Below the pieces are notes generated by a model. It was not told the origin of the DNA and did no database searches. It saw only the letters and a program-made list of their open reading frames with translations. Positions 24,156 through 31,872 of a stretch of 39,987 bases of DNA are shown piece after piece. This stretch comes from Gammaproteobacteria bacterium (lineage in GTDB: Bacteria > Pseudomonadota > Gammaproteobacteria > Pseudomonadales > Pseudohongiellaceae). Made by a program: the position numbers and the translations under genes. Location of the stretch: assembly GCA_018698975.1 (NCBI GenBank), contig JABIPQ010000032.1:1-39987 (forward strand), in the 5' to 3' direction. Each line of letters opens with the position of its first letter. Within the stretch, counting starts at the first letter, position 1.

Positions 24156-25304
24156 TTAGCGGCGACGCTGCTCTTCCACTTCAACACTGATTACTGCTTC
24201 AATGCGGCGATTGTCTGCGCGGCCTGCATCGGTGTTGTTGGTAGATACGGGACGGGCTTCACCATAACCAACAGTGCTTACCCTGTTGGCTGAGATACCA
24301 TTCTCATTGACCAGTTCGTCGCGTACTGCATTTGCGCGGCGCTCAGAAAGAGCCTGGTTGTATTCGTCAGAGCCTCTGTTGTCAGTATGACCTTCAATGA
24401 CCACATTGGTGTTGCCGTAAACTTCCATGAATTCGGCAAAGTCAGTGATTTCACTGTCATATTGCGTTTTGACTTCTGAGCGATCGTAATCAAAATTCAC
24501 GCGTAATTCCTGACGACGCTGGGCAACTTCAAGAATAGGGCAGCCATCGCTGTCTACCGCCAGATTGGCAGTGGTATCAGGGCAATTGTCACGGGAATCC
24601 ACAACACCATCACGGTCAGTGTCAATCTCACAGCCGCGGCTGTCTACAGACTGGCCAGCTGGAGAATTTCTGCAGGCATCTCTACTATCTGGAACGCCAT
24701 CATTATCACTGTCAGCAACAGTGGCTGGAGCAGCGGTTCGAGCAGCAGGGCTCGGTGCAGCTGCACGTTTGCCAAATACATATGCAACACCCAGTGTCAG
24801 GGCTGAATCATGAGCTCCGCGTTCGTCACCGAAAATTAATTTGTAGTCACCACGTAAAAGCCAGTTGTGATTGATATAGCGTTTTACACCCAGTCCAACG
24901 TCTACAGCAGATTCTTCTATATCATTCGGACCAAATACGCTGGGTTCTATTTCAAGAATGCCCATACCAATACCTGCATAGGGCTGCCAGCCGTTAATCT
25001 GGTTCAAGTGGTAATTAAAGCCAATACGAAAGTAATCCACATCAGACTCATCGGCGCTGTTTTTCACATCAGAATCCAGAGAAAAGAAATCTGAGGCAAT
25101 AGACCAGCGGTCAGCCAAAGGGTATTCGACACCTAGAGCAAAACCGATGCTATCGTCCTGATTACGCTCGCTATCGAAAAAATAGTCGACAATCCCTACA
25201 GAGATATTAGCGCTATTATCGTACTCCTGTGCCAGCAGCAGTGATGAGGTGAACAGACTTAGGCTTAATAAGGCTGTATTAAGTAATATCGTACAGAGTT
25301 TCAT
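24156..25304 (-). CDS. OmpA-family outer membrane protein with thrombospondin type 3 repeats
   Basis: The 382-residue protein has a Sec signal peptide (ending LLAQ), an N-terminal eight-strand beta-barrel of about 170 residues (alternating strands such as YFRIGFNYHLNQ, WQPYAGIGMGI and LRGDYKLIFGDERGA, ending LTLGVAYVFG), an Ala/Pro linker, two calcium-binding TSP3-like repeats (DSDNDGVPDSRDAC, DTDRDGVVDSRDNCP) and a C-terminal OmpA domain binding peptidoglycan (VVIEGHTDNRGSDEYN, LSERRANAVRDEL, RVSTVGYGEARPV). This is the OprF/OmpA layout: a structural tether between outer membrane and cell wall. A promoter is visible upstream at 25347-25374. Confidence 0.95.
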   Translation of the reverse strand: MKLCTILLNTALLSLSLFTSSLLLAQEYDNSANISVGIVDYFFDSERNQDDSIGFALGVEYPLADRWSIASDFFSLDSDVKNSADESDVDYFRIGFNYHLNQINGWQPYAGIGMGILEIEPSVFGPNDIEESAVDVGLGVKRYINHNWLLRGDYKLIFGDERGAHDSALTLGVAYVFGKRAAAPSPAARTAAPATVADSDNDGVPDSRDACRNSPAGQSVDSRGCEIDTDRDGVVDSRDNCPDTTANLAVDSDGCPILEVAQRRQELRVNFDYDRSEVKTQYDSEITDFAEFMEVYGNTNVVIEGHTDNRGSDEYNQALSERRANAVRDELVNENGISANRVSTVGYGEARPVSTNNTDAGRADNRRIEAVISVEVEEQRRR

Positions 25305-25346
25305 GTTATTTCCTTTAAATTAAAAATGTGAGGCTTGGCGGCGCGC

Positions 25347-25374
25347 ATATTATGCTTAATTGGATAAAATACAA
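25347..25374 (-). promoter_or_regulatory. Promoter of the OmpA-family gene
   Basis: On the minus strand TTGTAT (25374-25369) and TAATAT (25352-25347) are 16 bases apart and followed by a GC-rich GCGCGCC discriminator, about 45 bases before the start codon. The discriminator is typical of strong, growth-rate-linked promoters. Confidence 0.5.
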
Positions 25375-25578
25375 TTGTTTCTGCAACAATTTAAGTGTTT
25401 AGTGAAATTCAAGAAAATTCGGGACATATTCACAAATAAAAGCGGGTTTTAATAAGCACAGGGTTAGAAATGTCACCAGCGCATGTAGATTTCTTCATCC
25501 CGGTTGACGACCCAGGGGCTTTCATTCGGACCTGCTAAAACCTGTCTTGCACTGCTTGAAATATTTTTCTTTGAAATT

Positions 25579-26313
25579 TTAAAGAAAATTATTCGGCCAG
25601 ATCATGGTGCGCCACATGTGAGAAGACGGTGAATCATCAAAGCCCAGGCCTTCCTCAGGCTGGCGAAAATTACGCGCAATCAGATCGTCGAACTCACCAA
25701 TTGTGACAGGCTCATCCAATTCATCAAAAAAGTAAATGTCGTAGAGGGTAATATAGCGTGAGGTCATATACCATTCGTGCTGTTTGGCATATTCAGCATC
25801 ACGCTTGATATAAGCCGGCGGCTCATAATCGTTACCAAATAACTTCAAGTAGAGCTCCGGGTATTCGTAATCAAGGGCCGGATCCGGTGTGTAGCGAAGG
25901 GCCTGGTGATATTTGACTGCCCAAGCCACTTCCTCATCTACATAAGGGGCAATGAGCTGGGCGCCCCAGTAGCCATGATCGACTCGAATTAAACTGGCAT
26001 TGGTAATGTCATGAAGCATGCATGCCAGCACCACTTTATCATCGCGCCCGTCATCCTTGGCGCGCTTGGCGGATTCCAGCAAATGACGCCGCGTGGATTC
26101 ATTCATACGCAACTTGAAAAAGTCCTGCAGAGTCGGTTTTTCAGGCATGCGGGGTAGGGCAGGGTTGTCGCCCATCATCAGCACATGATCATCATCCACC
26201 TTGCCCAGCATTTCAGCGCGCAGGTCAGGTAAGTCGGTACCATAAGTGCCGACAGGCTGAGGAACGATCAGGCGCTCACGGCCAGTCTGGGGAAAGGGTT
26301 TGTCATCACTCAT
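25579..26313 (-). CDS. HD-domain metal-dependent protein
   Basis: The 244-residue soluble protein contains an HD-type core: an upstream histidine in RRHLLESAKRAK, the HD pair at H101-D102 in ACMLHDITNAS, then VDHGYWGAQLIAPYVDEEVAWAVKYHQALRY with further histidines, and a late aspartate in ITLYDIYFFDELD. The HD superfamily includes phosphohydrolases and the diiron oxygenases PhnZ and MIOX; the sequence alone does not separate them. The C-terminus SSHMWRTMIWPNNFL looks complete. It stands alone between the OmpA and MFS genes; no partner is evident. The substrate is unknown. Confidence 0.78.
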   Translation of the reverse strand: MSDDKPFPQTGRERLIVPQPVGTYGTDLPDLRAEMLGKVDDDHVLMMGDNPALPRMPEKPTLQDFFKLRMNESTRRHLLESAKRAKDDGRDDKVVLACMLHDITNASLIRVDHGYWGAQLIAPYVDEEVAWAVKYHQALRYTPDPALDYEYPELYLKLFGNDYEPPAYIKRDAEYAKQHEWYMTSRYITLYDIYFFDELDEPVTIGEFDDLIARNFRQPEEGLGFDDSPSSHMWRTMIWPNNFL

Positions 26314-26393
26314 GGCTTATAAACTTCTCAGTTGCTAAAAGAAGAAAAGTATAACCTGAAAGAGAAAAGAGTATTTTGGGATTAACAAAGAGG

Positions 26394-26429
26394 CAAAAAA
26401 AAGCAGGCTCCTCTTGTGGAGGAGTCTGC
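26394..26429 (-). terminator. Intrinsic terminator of the minus-strand MFS gene
   Basis: On the minus strand GCAGACTCCTC and GAGGAGCCTGC form an 11-base-pair stem (one mismatch) with a CACAA loop, followed by eight T residues. It begins 22 bases after the MFS stop codon. Confidence 0.92.
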
Positions 26430-26451
26430 GACTCTGAAACCTGAGACCGAA

Positions 26452-27696
26452 TCAGACGGTGAGAGTTTCTTTTACGCCTTGAGCTTCAGTATTTGCTGCA
26501 GCCTGAGTTTCCTCTTTCCTGATTTCAAGGCTCAGGAAATACAGCACCAGCAGAACAATGGGCAGCAGGCTTGTTGCCAGAATCAGCAAAGTGCTATGCA
26601 CACCCTGATTATCCATCAGGTAACCCAGTAAAGGCCCGGTCACAATAAACAAACCTCGTGTGCCAAGACTTACTATCGAATTTACTGTTGCCCTGAACTC
26701 ACCTTCCACGCGCTGATTAAGCGCGTTATAAAACACCACGGTATTCAGACCGCGCGATATCACCAGGCCAAGAGTGAAAGCAATTCCAGGCCAGCCACCA
26801 AACAGACCCATACCGAACAAGCCAATAATGGGCAGGGCTGCACTGACAATAAAAACCTTCTCCCAACCCAGACCTGCTTCGATCTCATGAGCCCACTGTC
26901 CGACCAGTCCACGCAAAACGCAATGAAGTGCCCACAGATATCCAAACCAGCTTACTGGAATGCCATTAAACTCCCAGTATTTTTGATACACCCAGAAGGC
27001 ATATAGTCCCATCAGGCTAAATGCCATGATGGCCAAAGTGATCCAACGCACCATGGGCTGTCGAACCATGGTGTTAATCACCTTACGGGCATTCTGCTGA
27101 TGGCCTTCCAGTGAAATGTGACGCGGTGCTTCCACCAGGCAAAGAGCAAAAGACAGGGCAAAAAAGCCGCAGAAAAACTGTGCCCACAAGACCCAGTCAA
27201 AACCCAGCAGAGTCAAAAAGCTGGCCGCTAATCCTGAAACAGCACCGCCATAGCCCTCAATCGCCACAAGCCGGCTGATATGTTTGCCGTGGGCAGTACG
27301 CACTTCGCTATTTTGTTCATTCAAGGCTGTCTGTGTGTCATACAGCAGTGCCAGGTCTGCACCTGAGCTTAGACTTATGCCCAGTCCCATCAGCCCTTCA
27401 TAGATCAGGTAATCCAAAAAGCTGTCAGCCGGGAGCAGCCACAAGTAGGCCAGTGCAATCAGCCCCTGACCGATAACAATGGTATTTTTTCTGCCCCACA
27501 GATCAGCCAGGTAACCGCTGGGTACCTCACTAAATGCCACTACAAAAGCGAACAGGGCCTGTGTCTGCAGAACCTGTGACATGCTAAGCCCGTGGCGTTG
27601 CAGTAACGGAACAAATATGGCGATGATGATCATGAAGCTCTGAAAGAACATCATCCAGTAAATGTTTTTTATATTGTTGCGCAGGGTCAATTCCAT
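26452..27696 (-). CDS. Major facilitator superfamily transporter
   Basis: The 414-residue integral membrane protein has about twelve hydrophobic segments. The MFS signature between helices 2 and 3 is visible as SGYLADLWGRKNT, and a broad charged loop (EAPRHISLEGHQQNARK) separates the two halves. The start is set at 27696, because AAGGAGGG lies seven bases upstream; the open frame runs 21 codons further without initiation signals. Family-level assignment only: it could be an exporter or importer of a small solute. It ends at a strong terminator and is not in an operon with its neighbours. Confidence 0.9.
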   Translation of the reverse strand: MELTLRNNIKNIYWMMFFQSFMIIIAIFVPLLQRHGLSMSQVLQTQALFAFVVAFSEVPSGYLADLWGRKNTIVIGQGLIALAYLWLLPADSFLDYLIYEGLMGLGISLSSGADLALLYDTQTALNEQNSEVRTAHGKHISRLVAIEGYGGAVSGLAASFLTLLGFDWVLWAQFFCGFFALSFALCLVEAPRHISLEGHQQNARKVINTMVRQPMVRWITLAIMAFSLMGLYAFWVYQKYWEFNGIPVSWFGYLWALHCVLRGLVGQWAHEIEAGLGWEKVFIVSAALPIIGLFGMGLFGGWPGIAFTLGLVISRGLNTVVFYNALNQRVEGEFRATVNSIVSLGTRGLFIVTGPLLGYLMDNQGVHSTLLILATSLLPIVLLVLYFLSLEIRKEETQAAANTEAQGVKETLTV

Positions 27697-27796
27697 GACG
27701 CCCTCCTTCTTTTTATTGCTCTTTAAATTATCTGGCCTGGGCCTGAATAAAGATTTCAAAAAGAGGGCTCAATCCGGAACTTTTTTAGGGGGCTAA

Positions 27797-28094
27797 AACG
27801 AAAAAAGCCTCCGGGATTGAGTCCTCGGAGGCTTTTGAAATACTGGATCAGGAAAAATTAATTCAGTTAAAACACTCCAACAGGACTGGTAACGGCCACG
27901 CGATGCATGCACACAAGAATGGATAGGCCAATTGCACTTGAATAAGTGCATAGAGCTAGCGGCTTGAGCTTAGCTTGCGCATTCGTCCAAAGATTTGTGT
28001 TAATAATAGTGTTCACTTTTTTCACTTGAATTAATTTCAGAACTATTGGTTTTTAATAAAATATTTAACTTTAGGTGCCGGATGATTTCGGCAG
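27797..28094 (-). ncRNA. Putative ~300-nt non-coding transcript from an rrn-like promoter
   Basis: The unit is defined by an rrn-type promoter (28102-28130) and an intrinsic terminator (27803-27836), both on the minus strand, with no good reading frame between. The start near 28094 is inferred from the -10 position. A short hairpin GCACTT-gaat-AAGTGC lies at 27934-27949. I recognise no 6S, 4.5S, tmRNA, RNase P or tRNA sequence. It could be a regulatory RNA or the leader-plus-trailer remnant of a lost rRNA or tRNA operon; the leader contains AAAGTGAACAC, which recalls the rrn leader of E. coli. Confidence 0.45.
27803..27836 (-). terminator. Intrinsic terminator of the putative ncRNA
   Basis: AAAAGCCTCCG (27803-27813) and CGGAGGCTTTT (27826-27836) are perfect 11-base arms. 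On the minus strand the stem is followed by TTTTTTCGTTTT. It lies upstream of the MFS start at 27696, so it cannot serve that gene and implies a separate transcript entering from higher coordinates. Confidence 0.85.
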
Positions 28095-28101
28095 GGTGCG
28101 C

Positions 28102-28130
28102 ATATTGCTCCTGGACCCTTGTTAAGTCAA
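28102..28130 (-). promoter_or_regulatory. rrn P2-like sigma-70 promoter
   Basis: On the minus strand TTGACT (28130-28125), a 17-base spacer, CAATAT (28107-28102) and the GC-rich discriminator GCGCACC follow an A/T-rich stretch (AAAACTCAAATTTTTTTCAG) placed like an UP element. This closely resembles E. coli rrn P2 (TTGACT, TAATAT or TATTAT, GCACACC) as I remember it, and suggests strong stringent-controlled transcription. Confidence 0.65.
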
Positions 28131-28242
28131 CAGCGGCACTGAAAAAAATTTGAGTTTTCACCAAAATTTATTCGCGGCGCGGAAAAATTTATGTTTTATT
28201 ACTTGCTCAATTACAAAATAATAAAAAGACAACGAAAAGCCC

Positions 28243-29565
28243 ATGAATTTGATATTGACTGAAAGCCGCAAGCTCCGATTTTTTACCTTTACCATGCTTT
28301 ATCTGGCCCAGGGCTTTCCCTTCGGTCTTGTAAACACTGCCTTACCAGCTTATCTGGCGGAAAGAGGGGAATCGGCTGCTGCTATTGCTTCATTTATAGC
28401 TATTGCCAATTTGCCCTGGAGTTTTAAATTACTAGCGGGCCCGTTCATGGATCGCTGGACTTTTCTGGCCATGGGGCGGCGACGACCCTGGGTGATCTTC
28501 GCGCAATCCTGCATGGTGCTTACCGGCCTCTGCTTTGCTTTTTTCCCTGATGGCCTTGAGAGTATAGCCATTCTCAGTGCCTTATGTTTTAGCCTGAATG
28601 TATTTGGCGCCAGCCAGGATGTGGCAGTGGATGGCATGGCGATAGATGTACTGCCGGTGGAAGAGCATGGGCGTGCCAATGCCTTTATGGCTTTCGGACA
28701 AGTGGCGGGAATTTCCATCAGTACGGCAGTGTCCGCTGTTGTGGTGATCAATTTTGGTATGCCGGGGATTGCGGCCTTATTGTGTGTCGCCTTTGGCTTG
28801 ATTCTGAGCGTCGCTGTGATTGTGCGCGAGCGGCCCGGTGAGAAAATCATGCCCTGGACATCAGGCACTGCTTCTCAGCGCTCCATCGATATGAAGCCGG
28901 AGAGCTGGAAGATTATTGGCGTAGATTTAGCCCGTGTGGTCTTTCTGCCAGCCAGCCTGTTTATTTTTGGTGCTGCTTTTATTTTTCGCTTCGCCTATGG
29001 TGTCTGGATTTCTCTGGTTCCTATTGTAGTAGTGCAGGATCTTGGTTTTGAAAGTACTCAGTATTCAACTTTTATCTCCGGTATTGGCTTTCTTGCGGCT
29101 ATGGCCGGACTGGCTCTGGGCCTGATGATTGACAGCAAAGGGATAAGATTTTTCTATGCCCTGGTGCTTGGGCTTTATGGGCTGCTGTGTATCTTTATCG
29201 GGCTGACAGAGTCATTCTGGGTTTCACCCACTTTCCTGATTTGTATCGGCATCGTGCAGGCTTTTATTTACCAGGGTGGCTTCATCAGTTTTATCGCCAG
29301 TTGCATGAAACTGTGCTGGCAAAAAGTGTCCGCTACCCAGTTCGCCATCTATATGGCCGGTGCCAATATTGGTTTGTCCATGGGGGCGGGGGCCTATGCT
29401 GCCGTCCAAGATATGTTGTCTGCCAATCAGGTTTTTCTGGTGCTTGGTCTGGTATTTTTCATTGGTGCCCTGATGGCCTGGTTAACAGATTTTGAGGGAC
29501 ACTATGATAAAGTAAGCATGCTCGACAAGCCGGGCAGAGTTGGTGACTTTGCGCCTCACGGGTAA
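28243..29565 (+). CDS. AmpG/acetyl-CoA-transporter-like MFS transporter
   Basis: The 440-residue membrane protein has about twelve hydrophobic segments and the pattern of the AmpG/SLC33 branch of MFS: FFTFTMLYLAQGFPFGLVNTALPAYLAERG, then PWSFKLLAGPFMDRW, GRRRPWVIFAQ, and the helix-4 stretch GASQDVAVDGMAIDVLP, which corresponds to SxxQDIAxDAY in AmpG. AmpG imports muropeptides for cell-wall recycling; the match here is family level and the real substrate may differ. It precedes a Rieske oxygenase by 115 bases, so import of that enzyme's substrate is an alternative. No clear ribosome binding site is seen before the ATG. Confidence 0.85.
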   Translation: MNLILTESRKLRFFTFTMLYLAQGFPFGLVNTALPAYLAERGESAAAIASFIAIANLPWSFKLLAGPFMDRWTFLAMGRRRPWVIFAQSCMVLTGLCFAFFPDGLESIAILSALCFSLNVFGASQDVAVDGMAIDVLPVEEHGRANAFMAFGQVAGISISTAVSAVVVINFGMPGIAALLCVAFGLILSVAVIVRERPGEKIMPWTSGTASQRSIDMKPESWKIIGVDLARVVFLPASLFIFGAAFIFRFAYGVWISLVPIVVVQDLGFESTQYSTFISGIGFLAAMAGLALGLMIDSKGIRFFYALVLGLYGLLCIFIGLTESFWVSPTFLICIGIVQAFIYQGGFISFIASCMKLCWQKVSATQFAIYMAGANIGLSMGAGAYAAVQDMLSANQVFLVLGLVFFIGALMAWLTDFEGHYDKVSMLDKPGRVGDFAPHG

Positions 29566-29594
29566 AATAGTCACAAGCCACAAGTTAAAAGTAA

Positions 29595-29643
29595 GTAGGC
29601 CGGAAGAGTGTAGCGATGTCCGGCAAGGCGAACAAGCTTCGCC
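29595..29643. repeat. REP-like element with two adjacent hairpins
   Basis: GTAGGCCGGA (29595-29604) is partly inverted as TCCGGC (29619-29624), and GGCGAA (29627-29632) as TTCGCC (29638-29643). The GTAGGCCGGA...TCCGGC plan resembles the REP elements of enteric bacteria and pseudomonads. It lies in the gap between the AmpG-like and Rieske genes and could influence their relative expression. Confidence 0.5.
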
Positions 29644-29680
29644 AGAAAGCAGAACGTGTTAAAGGTTTTAGGGGGAAGTA

Positions 29681-30766
29681 ATGGATATCATCAAGGGGCT
29701 GGGTGAGCAAAGCCCGCTGTATGTAAAAAACTGCTGGTATGTAGCCGCCTGGTGCAATGAGATAGATATTCACCAGATGTATGCCATCACCATAATCAAT
29801 AAACCGGTGCTTATATATCGTAAGGAAAATGGTGAGCTCACTGCCATGGCTGACCAGTGCTGCCATCGCCACATGCCACTTTCAAACGGGCGACTGGAAG
29901 GCGATGATGTGCGCTGTATGTACCACGGTCTCAAGTTCAATGCACAAGGCCGCTGTGTAGAAGTACCCACCATGAAACTGAGCGGTGAGGATGTCCCTGA
30001 CAATTTTCTTGTGCCCACCTATCCGGTGGCAGAGAAACATGACTGGGTATGGGTGTGGCTCGGTGATCCTGACAAAGCAGATGAAGCCCTTATTCCCGCT
30101 ACCACCGGCCCTGATGATCCCGACTGGTTTATGCATAAAGGGCATCTTGATTATGATGCCAACTATTTACTGATCAACGATAATTTGTCGGATCTTGGCC
30201 ATATTGCCTATACCCACCAAAACTCTTTTGCTGGTGGTAAAAGTGATGCCTACTTTAATCAGCCGCGAGTACAGATGATCGATCGGGGAATTCGAATTAC
30301 GCGCTGGAACACTAATTCGCCAAGGCGTGCTTACCAGAAAAGCTCAGATGATTTTTTTGATCAGTATATGACTTATGATTTCATTGTCCCCGGCGTGTTA
30401 ATGATGTTCCAGGGCATGTATAAAGCCGGCGGTGCCGAGGCCTGTGACTTTGGTACGCCGACAACAGAGATGGAGCCGGATACGGCCAGCTTCACCTCGC
30501 AGTCAGTGACGCCAATGACTGATGGAACATCGCGCTACTTTTTCAGCTGGGGTCCGCGCATGGTGGAACATAAAGACAATCCGGATATAGTTGAAGGTAT
30601 GTGGGCGCTGGCGAACAAGGCCTTCATTGAAGATAAGGAAACCATTGAAACCCAGCAGCTCAATATCCAGTTACGTACTGGTGCCCCGATGGTGAGCATT
30701 CAGGATGATCGCGGGCCAAATATGTTCAGGAAAATGATTGATAAAATGATTGCTGAGGAAGCGTAA
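29681..30766 (+). CDS. Rieske non-haem iron oxygenase, alpha subunit (VanA-like)
   Basis: The 361-residue protein has an N-terminal Rieske [2Fe-2S] domain with ligands C60-C-H62 and C79-MY-H82 (in RCMYHGLKF), then a catalytic domain with the mononuclear iron motif DLGHIAYTH (H174 and H179). Size and the NCWYVAAWCNEI start resemble single-component-type alpha subunits such as vanillate O-demethylase and related demethylases, which hydroxylate or demethylate aromatic compounds with O2 and electrons from a separate ferredoxin reductase. No reductase gene is nearby. TTAGGGGGAAGTA precedes the ATG. The upstream MFS gene may supply its substrate. Confidence 0.92.
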   Translation: MDIIKGLGEQSPLYVKNCWYVAAWCNEIDIHQMYAITIINKPVLIYRKENGELTAMADQCCHRHMPLSNGRLEGDDVRCMYHGLKFNAQGRCVEVPTMKLSGEDVPDNFLVPTYPVAEKHDWVWVWLGDPDKADEALIPATTGPDDPDWFMHKGHLDYDANYLLINDNLSDLGHIAYTHQNSFAGGKSDAYFNQPRVQMIDRGIRITRWNTNSPRRAYQKSSDDFFDQYMTYDFIVPGVLMMFQGMYKAGGAEACDFGTPTTEMEPDTASFTSQSVTPMTDGTSRYFFSWGPRMVEHKDNPDIVEGMWALANKAFIEDKETIETQQLNIQLRTGAPMVSIQDDRGPNMFRKMIDKMIAEEA

Positions 30767-30829
30767 AGCGCTTTTAGAATAGTAGTATCAAATATCCGTT
30801 TACCGACAGGAGCGGACGTTAACAACATA

Positions 30830-31572
30830 TTAATCCACGGTAATCCGATATGTCTTGCCATTGAAATGAAGAGGCCCACCTTCGATGAGCATATAGCCCA
30901 TGAATATCTTGTAGGTGCCCGTTTCGAGTGTGACTGCAAAGATACCAATGCTTTCGCTACTTTTTAGAGAACTGGTTTCAACTGCTGGTTGCAAAGTCTT
31001 AAGACCGCCGTTCCAGGCAATTGATTTCCCATCCAGGTCACTGTAACTAAGCCGTGTGCTGCTGGTCTGTTCCTGGATGACTACGAATAAGTCTGCGGCT
31101 TTACCGATGTCTGCTATCTGTGGGCGGACAGTACCGAGGATGACCACATTGTCGCCGTCATTGAAAGATTCACTGCGCTGGTTACTGCTTTCAAGATAGG
31201 CAACTGCTGTGAAACTGGCATTGGTAGGTGAGCCATCGCTGGTCATGATGATGCTTAAACTTTCTTCTTCGCTGCCTGGAAGGTGTCTGTGACCGGTAGT
31301 GACACATTGCCCGCACTGTCCAGAGCATAAACTGCCACCTCATGAACGCCTGATTCAAACAAGGAAAAATTATCGAGATAGTAGCCTTGAGTATCTTTCA
31401 ATAGACTCAGTGTCTGGTCAGATCCTGATGGCGTCGTAAGGACTGCAGTAACTTCTATTATGGAAGCGGTGGTGATGATGTCAAAAACTTCGATTAGAGG
31501 GCTATCACTTCCGCCTGTTGATTGGGGTGGTGTGCATATCTTTACCGAAAAATGATTTCTAATATTATATAG
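30830..31572 (-). pseudogene. Remnant of a secreted multi-domain protein, frameshifted
   Basis: Two coding-like pieces lie in different minus-strand frames. The upstream piece (31572 to the TAA at 31255-31257) has no start codon after the previous stop and reads IEVFDIITTASIIEVTAV, later FESGVHEVAVYALDSAGNVS, an Ig-like domain style. The downstream piece (to 30830) reads ESLSIIMTSDGSPTNASFTA, then ADIGKAADLFVVIQ, ending GKTYRITVD, like C-terminal domains of large secreted proteins. The frames switch around the GAAGAAGAAAG run at about 31260-31272, suggesting a slippage frameshift. The N-terminal part is missing. An alternative is that the 138-codon piece from ATG 31246 is still expressed. Confidence 0.65.
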
Positions 31573-31872
31573 TTACTCTACGAAGAGCCTGTAATTCAAA
31601 TTCAAATCCCATTTTTATGATTTTCACTTCATACCTTGAGTATTCGAAACTATAAAATATGGGATTAGTCCCGTGGTATCTCAAAAGCTGACCTTTTCGA
31701 AATCATTAACGGGGATTGTGCCGAGTTTGTGCTTTTGGTCTTTGCTTAGAGATTAGCCAATTTTCTTGAGGCAAAACAAAAGTGACTTGATTAGAGCCCG
31801 GTATGCTCTAGAATTGCGCCCTTTCCAGAAAGTCCTAAAATTGTACTTTTCCCGATAGAAGTTTAAGTGTAT
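31573..31872. other. 300-base intergenic region upstream of yheS
   Basis: No gene, RNA or clear repeat is visible. It presumably holds the yheS promoter, but no pair of boxes stands out. Confidence 0.4.

Noticed and set aside
27793-27951. 53-codon minus-strand frame starting MHLFKC
   Set aside because: It runs straight through the intrinsic terminator at 27803-27836 and has no ribosome binding site; the ncRNA reading is preferred.
28350-28868. 172-codon minus-strand open frame
   Set aside because: Antisense to the AmpG-like transporter; rich in Ala, Lys and Pro as expected from the reverse of a hydrophobic gene.
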